NCBI GenBank assembly: GCA_019634635.1
Contig: JAHCBB010000001.1
Location: forward strand, 124,001-188,000
DNA length: 64,000 nt
Source: Verrucomicrobiia bacterium
GTDB taxonomy: Bacteria; Verrucomicrobiota; Verrucomicrobiia; Limisphaerales; UBA9464
Direction of reading: 5' to 3'
The translations under genes and the position numbers were made by a program. Below the pieces are notes generated by a model. The model ran no database searches, had not been told where the DNA came from, and was given only the letters and a program-made list of their open reading frames with translations. The stretch's first letter is position 1. Each line of letters starts with the position of its first letter. Shown in pieces: positions 24,329-32,818 of this stretch.

Positions 24329-26364
24329 CCGCGGGGGGCGGACAGGGCCGCCAGGCCGGGTCCCGGGCTTCGCTCCCGGTTCCGGAGGAATTCGTAGATC
24401 TGACGCGCCACCGGGGCACAGGTGCCGCCCCCGGAGGCGCCGCTTTCCACCATGACGATCACCACGTACCGCGGCGCCTCGTAGGGGGCGAAGCTCGCAA
24501 ACCAGGTCACCTTGTCGCGACGTCCGGGCGCCTTGATCTCCGCCGTCCCGGTTTTGCCGCAGACCGCGAAGTCCGGCACCCGCGCCGCCCGGCCCGTGCC
24601 CTCGTTGTCGAGCACGTCGTCCCGCATGACCAGGCGCACCCGCTCCAGGTGGGCCGGACGCACCCGCAGTTCGGAGCGCACCTGGCCGGCTTTGACGCGG
24701 ACGGGCTGGATTTCCGACAGCGGATCGGCGGGCTCCAGACGATCCACCAAACGGGGCCAGAAGACCCGCCCCCCGTTGGCCACGGCGCTCACCGCCACCG
24801 CCAGTTGCAGGGGCGTGAGGGTGACCTCCTGGCCGATGCTCACATTGGCCAGGTTGCCCAGGCCCCATCCGCGCTCCCGAACCGTCGCGACGGTCGGGAA
24901 GTTGCCCGCCGACTCCTCCGGGATGCGGATGCCGGTGTGCTGGCCGAGTCCGAAGTCCAGCCCGGTGGCGATCAGCCGGTCCCAACCGAGGCGGAGGGCG
25001 TGGTGGATGAAATAGCTGTTGCTGGAGCGGATGAAGGCCCTTCGGAAATCGTATTCGCCGGGGGGGGCGGTGTCGCCGATCGGGCGGCGGCCGATGATGT
25101 AGGCTCCGCGGGCGGGATTGCGGGGATCGGGCTCCACCTTGAAGGGAGCCTCGGGATCGAGACCCGCTTCCAGCAGCGCCACGGCGTCAATGATCTTGAA
25201 CGTCGAACCGGGCGCATACTGACCGTACGTGGCCCGGTTCATCAGGGGCGCAGCGGGCTCGGCGAGAAAGAAGTTGGTCCAGCGCGCCGACGTGACGCCA
25301 TCCACAAACTCGGCAGGATCGAAGGGCGGGGAGGAGGCCAGCGCGAGAATGTCACCGCTGGAGGGGTCCATGACCACGACGGCCCCGCGTTCGCCTCCGC
25401 CCACCGACGCCAGAGCCCGCTCGGTGGCCCGCTGCAGATCGAGATCGAGCGTGGTGACCAGATTGAGCCCGGGCTGTGGCGCGGCGATCAGCTCCTGGCT
25501 GCGCCGGTGGCGGTATCCGGCGGAATTGACCAGGATGCTCCGCGCGCCCGCCTGCCCGCGAAGTTCGCGGTCGTAGGCGGCTTCGAGCCCCATGGCGCCC
25601 CGATAGTCGCGAAGCCGGTAGTCGTAACGGCCCTCCTCCTCATCGTATTCGTCGTGACGCCGGAGGTGGCCGATGGCATGGGCGGCCAGCGTGCGGTGCG
25701 GATAGCTTCGCACCGGAACCAGTTCGAGGTCCACGCCGGGAAGATTCCATCCCTGCTCGGTGATCAGGGCGATTTGCGCCGGCGTGCAGTTCGGGATCAG
25801 GGTGAGCGGCAGCGCCGTCTTGCTGAGGAAATGCTGGTGCAGGGTCGGCTCGGCGAGGGTCAGGGATGTGCCCAGGCGATGGTTGATCTCCGCAAGCGTG
25901 TTGCTGACCACGGCATATCGCGATTCGCGGGCCAGCTGATCCAGCTCCGCCCTGGTGAACCGGGCCCGGGTGCGGGGTTTCCGGAAGCGGTCGAGCAACC
26001 AGGTGAGGGCTCCGGAATCCACGGGGTCTTCTCCCGGACCCTTGAGGGCCACCGCCTGGGCCCGCCGATTGCGATATTCCTCCTGGAAGCCGGCGCGGAG
26101 TTCGTCGAGATACAGGTCCAGACGGTACCGGGGGGCGTTGCCGGCGAATTCGCGTCCGTCCCGGTCCAGAATCCGGCCGCGCATGGCCGGGAGCCGGACG
26201 GTCCGGTAGCTCTGGCTCTCCTGTCGTTGCTGGTACTGGTGGCGGGAGAGAACCTGGACCTGCCACAGCCCGAACAGCAGCAAGGCCAGCCCGGCTAGAA
26301 TGCCCGCGGCAACGGTCCTCAGTGGACGTTCCCCGGGTTGGACGGATGGAGGAAATTGAAACAT
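24325..26364 (-). CDS. mrdA: Penicillin-binding protein 2, elongation transpeptidase
   Basis: PBP2 cross-links peptidoglycan during side-wall growth and works with RodA. The 679-residue protein has one N-terminal membrane helix (VAAGILAGLALLLFGLWQV), a pedestal domain beginning RGRILDRDGREFAGN, and a transpeptidase domain. The three active-site motifs are present: SxxK in APGSTFKIIDA, SxN in RSSNSYFIHH, and KTG in CGKTGTAEI. The gene overlaps rodA by 4 bases and follows mreD by 88 bases. That 88-base gap (26365-26452) holds no recognisable signal. Beta-lactams target this protein by family knowledge. Confidence 0.95.
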   Translation of the reverse strand: MFQFPPSVQPGERPLRTVAAGILAGLALLLFGLWQVQVLSRHQYQQRQESQSYRTVRLPAMRGRILDRDGREFAGNAPRYRLDLYLDELRAGFQEEYRNRRAQAVALKGPGEDPVDSGALTWLLDRFRKPRTRARFTRAELDQLARESRYAVVSNTLAEINHRLGTSLTLAEPTLHQHFLSKTALPLTLIPNCTPAQIALITEQGWNLPGVDLELVPVRSYPHRTLAAHAIGHLRRHDEYDEEEGRYDYRLRDYRGAMGLEAAYDRELRGQAGARSILVNSAGYRHRRSQELIAAPQPGLNLVTTLDLDLQRATERALASVGGGERGAVVVMDPSSGDILALASSPPFDPAEFVDGVTSARWTNFFLAEPAAPLMNRATYGQYAPGSTFKIIDAVALLEAGLDPEAPFKVEPDPRNPARGAYIIGRRPIGDTAPPGEYDFRRAFIRSSNSYFIHHALRLGWDRLIATGLDFGLGQHTGIRIPEESAGNFPTVATVRERGWGLGNLANVSIGQEVTLTPLQLAVAVSAVANGGRVFWPRLVDRLEPADPLSEIQPVRVKAGQVRSELRVRPAHLERVRLVMRDDVLDNEGTGRAARVPDFAVCGKTGTAEIKAPGRRDKVTWFASFAPYEAPRYVVIVMVESGASGGGTCAPVARQIYEFLRNRERSPGPGLAALSAPRG

Positions 26365-26452
26365 GGCCTAGAAGGGTTGTCCGGGGGAGTCAGGACGAGG
26401 CCGGGCCGGGGAGGAGAAGTTCATGGCGATGCAATCGGAGGTCCGGAGCGGT

Positions 26453-27004
26453 TCAAAGCCGCCCCCGCTTGATCTCGCGGTCGGGTCGGAAGCTGGGCTG
26501 GGCGACGGGCTGGTAATCGAAGGCATTTTGGATCGCGTCGAACGTGCGAAAGACGGCCGGGCAAACCCCGCCATTCAGCAGCCCGAGGATCAGCAACTGC
26601 ATCATGAAGAACGGGCCGGCGATGAATCGGGTGGAACCGATGCTGAGCAGGACCAGGGTGGCCAGCGGCACGGCGATGCCGGCTCCAAACCCGAGCCACC
26701 ACTGGGCGTACACCTGCTCCCGAAGGATCAGGTGCCGGCGAAGGTGCAGTCCGAAGCCGACGCACACCAACGGCAGCACGGAGACGCCGATGGGCCCCGG
26801 GGACAGGGCATCCAGCGACACGCCGGCCAGGAGGCCCAGCACGATGACCGTGCCCAGGGAATGGGTCAGTGCGGCATACACCATCAATGCGGGAAGTACG
26901 GCCACCGGGGTGTCGAGGAGGCCCGCCAGCGGACGAAACTGCGTCTGGGCAAACACGGCGAGCCACGTGACGAAGAACAGCGCGGTGGTGGGAAGCCAGG
27001 TCAT
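26453..27004 (-). CDS. mreD: Rod shape-determining protein MreD
   Basis: This is an integral membrane protein of 183 residues with about five hydrophobic helices, for example TALFFVTWLAVFAQ, VAVLPALMVYAALTHSLG and IAVPLATLVLLSIGS. MreD belongs to the elongasome and is thought to connect MreC with PBP2 and RodA. Sequence conservation in the family is low, so the call rests on size, helix pattern, the motif LLAGVSLDALSPGPIGVS and position between mreC (12-base gap) and pbp2. The C-terminal tail is basic and probably cytoplasmic. Confidence 0.88.
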   Translation of the reverse strand: MTWLPTTALFFVTWLAVFAQTQFRPLAGLLDTPVAVLPALMVYAALTHSLGTVIVLGLLAGVSLDALSPGPIGVSVLPLVCVGFGLHLRRHLILREQVYAQWWLGFGAGIAVPLATLVLLSIGSTRFIAGPFFMMQLLILGLLNGGVCPAVFRTFDAIQNAFDYQPVAQPSFRPDREIKRGRL

Positions 27005-27016
27005 CGGTCCATGGGG

Positions 27017-27823
27017 TTACTTCAGGAGAATCCAGACTTCCTCGAGCTGGTTCAGGTTGGCCCAGAGCCGGACCCGGGCCTCGGTGTAGAGGCCGCCATC
27101 CGCCAACCGCGTGTCCACCACCTCACCCACCGGGATTCCACGGGGAAAGACGCCCCCGAGGCCGCTGGTGACGACGCGGTGGCCTGCCAGGGTGTCCGGG
27201 CTGGGTTGCAGGGTGCGGAGGATGACGAGGCCATCGGGATCGGGGGCGGCCCTCGCGTCCTGGATGATCCCGGGGTCGCGGGTTTCCACCACCACCGCTG
27301 ACACGCCGCACTCAGGGTCGCCAATCAGGGCGACCTGGGACTGGGTGGGTTGAACCTCTCGGATGCGTCCGACCAGGCCCCCGCTGGTGAGCACGGGCTG
27401 GTTCACAAGGGCGCCGTCCCGTGCCCCGTAGTCCACGGTCACCGTGCGCCACCAGGTGGTGGGGTCCCGGGCGATGACCCGGGCCGCCCGGAGGCGCCAG
27501 GGCGCCAGAGGTTCCCAGGCGATGAGGGCGCGGAGCCGGGCGTTTTCGGCCAGGGCGTCGCGTCCCTGCTCGGCGGCGATCTGGAGCAGATCGTTCGTGG
27601 CGCGCACCCGTTCCAATTCCGAGATCAGGGTCGTCCGGGTCAGCGTGGCGTAACTGGCGCGGTCCACGAAGCTTTGTCCGGCTCCGGCCAGTCCGAACAG
27701 GGGGATGAAGAGGGATTGCAACCCGAGACGGAGCCGGCCCGCCGCATTGGGCGGCAGGTTGAGCAGCACGACCACGAGCACCGTGACGGTGCCCAGGGCC
27801 CAGTAATGTGCACGTTTCAGCAC
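27017..27823 (-). CDS. mreC: Rod shape-determining protein MreC
   Basis: The 268-residue length is normal. One N-terminal membrane helix (WALGTVTVLVVVLLNLP) is followed by a coiled coil (about residues 60-100, with LISELERVRATNDLLQ) and a periplasmic beta-barrel domain. Conserved MreC features include RVIARDPTTWWRTVTVDYGARDGALVNQPVL, GGLVGRI, VALIGDPECGVSAVV and VVTSGLGGVFPRGIPVG. MreC scaffolds PBP2 and the MreB filament at the inner membrane. It lies between mreB (46-base gap) and mreD. Confidence 0.95.
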   Translation of the reverse strand: MLKRAHYWALGTVTVLVVVLLNLPPNAAGRLRLGLQSLFIPLFGLAGAGQSFVDRASYATLTRTTLISELERVRATNDLLQIAAEQGRDALAENARLRALIAWEPLAPWRLRAARVIARDPTTWWRTVTVDYGARDGALVNQPVLTSGGLVGRIREVQPTQSQVALIGDPECGVSAVVVETRDPGIIQDARAAPDPDGLVILRTLQPSPDTLAGHRVVTSGLGGVFPRGIPVGEVVDTRLADGGLYTEARVRLWANLNQLEEVWILLK

Positions 27824-27869
27824 GTTCGTCCCGCGGGTCAGGTCGGGGCGAACGCACCGCCGGGGAGAC

Positions 27870-28898
27870 TCAGGCGGTCGAACTGGAGGCCACGCGCTTC
27901 AGGAAGCTCAGTTCCTGGAGCACCTTGCCGGTTCCCTGGGCGACGGCGCTCAGGGGGTCATCGGCAATGTGGACCGGCAGGCCGGTTTCCTGGGCCAGGA
28001 GCTTGTCAATGTTCCGCAGCAATGCGCCGCCGCCGGCCATCATGATCCCCCGGTCCACCAGGTCGGCCGAGAGTTCCGGAGGGCAGCGTTCGAGCGTGAT
28101 GCGAACCGATTCCAGAATGCTGGAAAGAGGCTCCTGCAGGGCTTCGCGGACCTCCTCGGACCGGACCAGCACCGTCTTGGGAAGTCCGGCCGCGAGATCG
28201 CGGCCCTTGACCTCCATGGTGAGTTCCTGGTCGAGGGTGTAGGCGGAGCCAATGCGAATCTTGATCTCCTCGGCGGTACGTTCGCCGATCATTAAATTGT
28301 GGGCACGTTTCAGGTGCGCAACGATGGTCTCGTCAAATTCGTCACCGCCGACGCGGACGCTCCGGCTGAACACGATCCCCGCGAGGGAGATGATGGCGAT
28401 CTCGCAGGTGCCGCCGCCGATGTCCACGATCATGTTGCCCGAGGGTTCATGGACGGGAAGGCCCACCCCGATGGCCGAGGCCATCGGTTGCTCGATCAGA
28501 TAGACCTCGCGCGCCCCGGCGTGGGTCGCGGAATCCTTCACCGCCCGCTTTTCGACCTCGGTGATGCCCGACGGCACCGCCACAACCACGCGGGGGGCGA
28601 TCAGCTTCCGATGATGCACCTTCTGAATGAAGTGCCGCAGCATCGCCTCGGTGATCTCGAAGTCGGCAATGACACCGTCCTTCATGGGACGGATCGCCAC
28701 GATGTTGCCCGGGGTGCGCCCCAGCATCCGCTTGGCCTCCTCGCCCACCGCCAGCACATTGGTGGTGCCGGCCTGGATCGCGACGACCGAGGGTTCTCGA
28801 AGGACGATCCCTTGATCCCGGACGAACACAAGGGAGTTCGCGGTGCCGAGATCAATCCCGATGTCGTTTGAAAAGAGACTCTTGAGTTGCGCTAGCAT
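27870..28898 (-). CDS. mreB: Rod shape-determining actin-like protein MreB
   Basis: MreB polymerises on the inner membrane and guides side-wall synthesis. The 342-residue length is normal. Actin-fold nucleotide motifs are visible: phosphate 1 [14 protein letters not shown], phosphate 2 [16 protein letters not shown] and adenosine [15 protein letters not shown]. The start [18 protein letters not shown] carries the short amphipathic N-terminus that binds membrane. It is the first gene of the cell-shape operon, separated from dnaJ by 117 bases. The leader has an inverted repeat directly before the ATG with GGAG in its loop. Confidence 0.97.
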   Translation of the reverse strand: MLAQLKSLFSNDIGIDLGTANSLVFVRDQGIVLREPSVVAIQAGTTNVLAVGEEAKRMLGRTPGNIVAIRPMKDGVIADFEITEAMLRHFIQKVHHRKLIAPRVVVAVPSGITEVEKRAVKDSATHAGAREVYLIEQPMASAIGVGLPVHEPSGNMIVDIGGGTCEIAIISLAGIVFSRSVRVGGDEFDETIVAHLKRAHNLMIGERTAEEIKIRIGSAYTLDQELTMEVKGRDLAAGLPKTVLVRSEEVREALQEPLSSILESVRITLERCPPELSADLVDRGIMMAGGGALLRNIDKLLAQETGLPVHIADDPLSAVAQGTGKVLQELSFLKRVASSSTA

Positions 28899-28900
28899 GA

Positions 28901-28917
28901 TGCGTGCTCCACACGCA
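28901..28917 (-). promoter_or_regulatory. Hairpin presenting the mreB ribosome binding site
   Basis: On the mreB strand TGCGTG and CACGCA are perfect 6-bp arms around the loop TGGAG. The GGAG in the loop lies 8 bases before the mreB ATG at 28898, a good Shine-Dalgarno distance. The site may regulate initiation or simply keep it open. Confidence 0.35.
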
Positions 28918-28958
28918 CGGGGCGACGGTGGGGGGATGGCCGGAGGGGGTCAAGGCAT

Positions 28959-28983
28959 AACCCTCCTGTGGCGAGGAGGTTTT
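28959..28983. terminator. Possible terminator between dnaJ and mreB
   Basis: AACCCTCCT (28959-28967) and AGGAGGTTT (28974-28982) pair with one mismatch around a 6-base loop. The stem lies in the gap after dnaJ. Only short U-runs flank it, the better one on the plus strand, where no gene is known to need it, so the call is weak. Confidence 0.3.
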
Positions 28984-29015
28984 GCAAGGGAGGGGCGTGC
29001 CGTCGTGGACGGGGG

Positions 29016-30164
29016 TCAGCGGAAAAAAGTGCGGGCGCGCTCAAAGAAGCTGGCCTTTTGAGGGTTGACCTGGTCGTCGCACGACCGCGCGAAGGCCTCG
29101 AGGTGCTCCCGCTGCTCCGCATTGAGCCGGGTCGGCACCTCGACGAGCACCCGGACCATCAGGTCGCCGACACCGCGCCCGTGCACGTTGCGAACGCCGC
29201 GACCCTTGAGACGAAACAGGGTCCCATGCTGGGTGCCCGCCGGCACCCGGATATGGGCCCGGCCCTCCAGCGTGGGCACTTCGACATCCGCCCCCAGCGC
29301 CGCCTGGGTGAACGCGATCGGCACGTCGCACAACAGGTCGTCGCCCTCGCGCTTGAAAAACTCATGCTCGGTGACGTGGAGCACCACGTAGAGGTCCCCG
29401 GCGGGCCCTCCCCGTTGCCCGGCCTCCCCGTTGCCGGAAGATCGCAGCCGGGTGCCGGTGTCCACGCCCGGGGGAATCTTGAGGACGATCGTCGAAGCCT
29501 GGTCCACGCGGCCGTCGCCCTCGCAGGCACGGCATGGCTTGTCGAGCACCTCACCGGCGCCCTCGCAGCGCGGGCACGTCTGTCGCAGGCTGATGAAGCC
29601 CCGCGACACCAGCACCTGGCCACGTCCGGCGCATTGGAGGCAGCGGATGCGCTTGGAGCCCTTCTCGGCGCCGGACCCATGGCAGGTCGGGCACGTGGCG
29701 GGCTTGGTGACCGTGATCTCCCGCTCCACCCCGTGGACGGCATCCTCGAGCGAAATCTCCAGGTCGTAGCGCAGATCGCCGCCGCGGGCCGGGCCGCCCG
29801 GGTCGCCGCCGTCGCCGCCCATGCCAAACATCTGCTCGAAAATGCTGCCCAGATCGGATCCGCCGAAGGTCTGCCGAAAAATCTCCGAGGGATCATGGAA
29901 TCCGCCAGCCCCACCGCCGGCCCGCCGGTCAAATGCGGCGTGTCCGTGACGGTCATAAGTGGCGCGCTTGTCGGGATCGCTCAACACCTCGTAGGCCTCT
30001 CCCACCTCCTTGAAGCGTTCTTCGGCTGCCGTGTCGCCGGCGTTTTTGTCCGGATGGTACCGCAAGGCGAGTTTGCGGTAGGACTTCTTGATGTCCTCGG
30101 CGGTGGCCGTCCGGGTCACTTCAAGGACTTCGTAAAAGCAGCGGCGTTCGCGGGTGCGGGACAT
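29016..30164 (-). CDS. dnaJ: Chaperone DnaJ (Hsp40)
   Basis: DnaJ delivers clients to DnaK and stimulates its ATPase. The 382-residue protein has a J domain with the HPD motif (LRYHPDKN, about residues 34-41), a Gly/Phe-rich linker (GGAGGFHD, SEIFRQTFGG), four CxxCxGxG zinc motifs (CPTCHGSG, CLQCAGRG, CPRCEGAG, CRACEGDG) and the C-terminal substrate-binding barrels (HVTEHEFFKREGDDLLCDVPIAF). It is a complete type I DnaJ. It lies 17 bases after grpE, so they form one operon; no dnaK is in the window. No CIRCE element was found upstream of grpE. Confidence 0.96.
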   Translation of the reverse strand: MSRTRERRCFYEVLEVTRTATAEDIKKSYRKLALRYHPDKNAGDTAAEERFKEVGEAYEVLSDPDKRATYDRHGHAAFDRRAGGGAGGFHDPSEIFRQTFGGSDLGSIFEQMFGMGGDGGDPGGPARGGDLRYDLEISLEDAVHGVEREITVTKPATCPTCHGSGAEKGSKRIRCLQCAGRGQVLVSRGFISLRQTCPRCEGAGEVLDKPCRACEGDGRVDQASTIVLKIPPGVDTGTRLRSSGNGEAGQRGGPAGDLYVVLHVTEHEFFKREGDDLLCDVPIAFTQAALGADVEVPTLEGRAHIRVPAGTQHGTLFRLKGRGVRNVHGRGVGDLMVRVLVEVPTRLNAEQREHLEAFARSCDDQVNPQKASFFERARTFFR

Positions 30165-30181
30165 GGGGGATGCGCGGCGCG

Positions 30182-30709
30182 TTATTCGGCGCGGGCGGAG
30201 ACCACGACACTGGCAGGACGCAGGAGCCGGTCGCCGAACCGGTAACCCCGCCGGACCTGCTGGACGACATGCCCTTCCGGGACGGTGGCATCCAGGCTGG
30301 TGGAGACCGCCTCGTGAAGCGACGGGTCAAACGGCTGTCCCGCGGCCTCAACGACGTCCACGCCAAGCTCTTCGAGCAGCGACCGGAACTGACCATGGAT
30401 CATGCCCACCCCCGTCCGCAGGGACTCGAGGGAGGTGCCTGGCTGCGTGGCGGCGGCCATCGCCATGTCGAAGTTGTCGAGGACCGGCAGCAGGCGGGCC
30501 ACCACGCCCTCCACCCCGGCGCGGCGGGCTTCATCGCGCTCCCGGGCGGTGCGCTTCTTGAAGTTGTCGAAATCGGCGGCGAGGCGCAGGAGGGTCTCCT
30601 GGCGGGAGGCCAGTTCGGCGGCAAGGCGGGCCGTCTCGTCGGACGGTTCGGCCGCAGGCGGGGCCTCCGGGGCATTGCCGTTGTGCATCGTGATCTCTGG
30701 TGAACTCAT
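30182..30709 (-). CDS. grpE: Nucleotide exchange factor GrpE
   Basis: GrpE releases ADP from DnaK. The 175-residue protein has a variable acidic and Ala-rich N-terminus, a long helix (about 25-85) with RLAADFDNFKKRTARERDE, and a beta-wing domain with LPVLDNFDMAM, GVGMIHGQFRSLLEELGV, GQPFDPSLHEAVS and VVQQVRRGYRFGDRLLRPASVVVS, all typical. It is the first gene of the grpE-dnaJ operon. Confidence 0.95.
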   Translation of the reverse strand: MSSPEITMHNGNAPEAPPAAEPSDETARLAAELASRQETLLRLAADFDNFKKRTARERDEARRAGVEGVVARLLPVLDNFDMAMAAATQPGTSLESLRTGVGMIHGQFRSLLEELGVDVVEAAGQPFDPSLHEAVSTSLDATVPEGHVVQQVRRGYRFGDRLLRPASVVVSARAE

Positions 30710-31039
30710 TTCAGGCGCTTCCGGCCCATCGCGGACCGGCCGGCGAAATTAGAGGGGACGCGCGGCCGGGGCAACACTGGGAATCCGCCGTATGGCCGGG
30801 GGCATCCGTGGACTCGAATCCCGCGCAACGGGCGATTGGGGCGGCGCGCCCCGTTCCGCCCCGGATCGCCGGCGGCAGTGTCCGATGCGATACGGCGGCG
30901 TCTGCGACGATGGATCGGTGATCGTCATCGTGTCCTCGGCGCGGGGTACGACTTTGGATGGTGAATCCCGGGCGGCCCGCAGGTTGCGGACGAAAATCAG
31001 GGCGGGTGTCTTTTGATCGAGGGTCTAGTGGAGCGTTCA
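30710..31039. other. Intergenic region upstream of grpE
   Basis: The 330 bases between the grpE start and the transposase remnant hold no convincing gene. The grpE promoter should lie here; the stretch CCCCTCTAATTT on the grpE strand near 30755 is loosely like a heat-shock -10 element, but no matching -35 was found. Confidence 0.3.
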
Positions 31040-31297
31040 CTAAATTGGTTTACTAATGCGAGCCTCCCGTGCCAGGGCCTCGCGAGCCCTGACGATTCGT
31101 TCAAGGATGACCTTTCCCTCAGCTTTCCACTCGTACTGGGTCGGGTTGAGGTTCCATTGGTCCGTGTATTGAGTGATCGCCTCGGCCAATTCTTTCACGC
31201 TGCTGAAACTCCCGGGAAGGATACAGTTTTCCCAGGGATACTGGGCGATTTTGGCATGGCTCGCTCCTTCGGTGTGCGAAAACAGCGCAGCCAGTTG
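31040..31297 (-). pseudogene. C-terminal remnant of an IS630-type transposase
   Basis: An 85-codon frame without a start is open from just after a TAA at 31300-31298 to TAG at 31042-31040. Its sequence fits the end of IS630-family DDE transposases: GSFSSVKELAEAITQYTDQW, then NPTQYEW and VILERIVRAREAL. The earlier catalytic part is missing or out of frame, and no terminal inverted repeat was recognised. The segment is less GC-rich than its neighbours and lies next to a toxin-antitoxin pair, so it marks a former insertion. The family assignment is from pattern memory, not a search. Confidence 0.6.
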
Positions 31298-31375
31298 TTA
31301 TCGAAAATTGAAGAGATCGAAAATAAGCAACGCTCTCATCAGCGACCTGGGTGAGCTTGACCCAATGCCGAAAAG

Positions 31376-31393
31376 TGACCATTCTTATGGTCA
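31376..31393. promoter_or_regulatory. Palindrome at the antitoxin start, candidate operator
   Basis: TGACCA (31376-31381) and TGGTCA (31388-31393) form a perfect 6-bp inverted repeat with a 6-base spacer, overlapping the first possible ATG of the antitoxin gene. Phd/YefM antitoxins repress their own operons through short palindromes, so this is a plausible autoregulation site. Confidence 0.4.
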
Positions 31394-31635
31394 TGCAAGC
31401 TTCCGTAGCCCAAGCCAAAAGCCAGTTGGCCGATTTGCTTCGACGGGCCGAACGGGGAGAAGAGGTGGTGATCGCCCGGCACGGGCAGCCCGTGGCACGG
31501 CTGGTGGCGATTCGACGCTCCGGCCCGCCGCCGGTTTCCGCAACGCCACTCGATGCGAAAGCGTACGCAGGGATTGATCTGGATGAACCCGCATTCCCCT
31601 CCTGGGAGAAGGGCGGCAATGCGCGCCTTGATTGA
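31387..31635 (+). CDS. Phd/YefM-type antitoxin
   Basis: The 82-residue product fits prevent-host-death antitoxins: an N-terminal DNA-binding part ASVAQAKSQLADLLRRAERG, then EEVVIARHGQPVARLVAI, and an unconserved C-terminal tail that should wrap the toxin. The ATG at 31387 or the one two codons later at 31393 may be used; the second gives the tighter family N-terminus. Its 3' end overlaps the toxin gene by 17 bases, so translation is coupled. It should neutralise the PIN toxin and repress the operon with it. Confidence 0.88.
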   Translation: MVMQASVAQAKSQLADLLRRAERGEEVVIARHGQPVARLVAIRRSGPPPVSATPLDAKAYAGIDLDEPAFPSWEKGGNARLD

Positions 31636-32017
31636 TTCCGGATTGTGGTGGCGGCGTTATCACGGACTGCCGATGAACCGGCGGCTCGCCCGATTCCTGG
31701 AACAGGAGGTCAGCGAGTTCTGGCTCTGTCCCCTCTCGGTTCAGGAGATGCTGTGCAAGTGGCGGCATCGGAAGTTGCCCGCACCGGATCCCGCCGGATG
31801 GCTTGCCGAGGCCACGGCGGGCTACCGGCTCGCGCCGGTGACGTTTGAAGCCGCTCGGGTCGCCGGGCTTTGGGACTGGGCGCACGGAGATCCTGTGGAC
31901 CGGTTGCTCGCCGCGATAGCGAACACCGAGGGATTGACGCTGGTGCATACGGATCAGCGGCTTCGGCCATTGACCGGTTTCCCGCAGCGATATTTTCCGA
32001 ATGTCGGGATGGAGTGA
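31619..32017 (+). CDS. PIN-domain (VapC-type) ribonuclease toxin
   Basis: The 132-residue product is a PIN-domain RNase of the kind paired with Phd-like antitoxins. The expected acidic residues are visible: Asp in ALIDSGLWW near residue 6, Glu in SVQEMLCKWRHRKL near residue 42, and Asp residues in HGDPVDRLLAAIANTEGLTLVHTDQRL near 94-115. The family usually has LLDTHALLW at the start; here ALIDSGLWWRR keeps the Asp but replaces the His position. The ATG at 31619 lies inside the antitoxin gene. Target RNA is unknown; VapC toxins commonly cut tRNA or rRNA. Confidence 0.88.
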   Translation: MRALIDSGLWWRRYHGLPMNRRLARFLEQEVSEFWLCPLSVQEMLCKWRHRKLPAPDPAGWLAEATAGYRLAPVTFEAARVAGLWDWAHGDPVDRLLAAIANTEGLTLVHTDQRLRPLTGFPQRYFPNVGME

Positions 32018-32818
32018 GGAAGGATTTGGGACCAGGGTCACGGCCAGCCCAAGTTCACCGCTTTTACGTCGTCCACATTCGGCGGCTTTGACGACAATTG
32101 ACGACAGAAGGCCTTCGTTTTTGTGCGCATTTTTCGACTTGAGGTCGATTTTCCGAAAAAGATGGGAAATGCGCGAAATACTCAATATTTACGGCCATTT
32201 TGCGACGATTTTCGACGCGAGGTCATTTGGTTTCGGAATCCCTCCCTCACCGCCATATTTGTGTCGCCGCGGGGCGCCAAGAGTCCGCCCGCCTGCTCGA
32301 CAATCGGTTCCCGGGGTCCTGCGTTCGATCAAGACGCCGGCAGGTAGGCGAGCTCTCCCTCCTCACTCGCGCAGAACACCCGCCACTGGCCCCATCGCCG
32401 GTAATGGTACTGAGCCCGCCGTGTGCCCCATGGAGAGAGCCAGCCCCCCTCATGGTTCGGTCGGGGATTGGGCCGCGCGCCGTACCCCGGCCAGCCAAGC
32501 AATCGGAACCCGCTTCCAGACCCGTTCCAAACGCTGTCGCCAAAAGTCTCGAAGCACCATCAGTGGATTTTACGTTTATCCTGATTATCGTAAAGAGTCT
32601 TTTAGCTTGAGCGTATCGAAACCACTTTTCGACGGCCCTGGCGTTTCAGCGTCGGGACATTGGGTGCCGGTCGGGACGTGTTGCGGGATCGCCCTCGTGC
32701 GGAATCCCCCACACGTCCCTTCGCCGGGACACGTTGCGTTCCTGCGGTACCCGCGTCGGCAATTGAAGGACGGCTTCGGCCTTGCTGTCATCACGTGGAC
32801 ACGGTGAGGGTCCCGGGA
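32018..32818. other. Gene-poor, partly AT-rich intergenic patch
   Basis: About 800 bases carry no confident gene. The first 200 and the part near 32560-32630 are clearly more AT-rich than the window. One minus-strand frame of 77 codons (32329-32559) is open between stops without a start; it is rich in Trp, Arg and Gly (GWPGYGAR, RRWGQWRVFCASEEGELAYL) and may be a relic of a real protein. Together with the transposase remnant and the toxin-antitoxin pair this looks like accessory DNA. Confidence 0.4.

Noticed and set aside
24235..26298. 687-codon plus-strand frame over pbp2
   Set aside because: Antisense shadow of pbp2, which has all three active-site motifs.
30805..30830. tRNA-like T-loop string GGACTCGAATCCC
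   Set aside because: No matching acceptor stem, anticodon arm or D-arm could be built around it.
30711..31040. 109-codon frame upstream of grpE
   Set aside because: Composition is random-like (Arg/Pro/Gly-rich), with no motif and no ribosome binding site; treated as intergenic.
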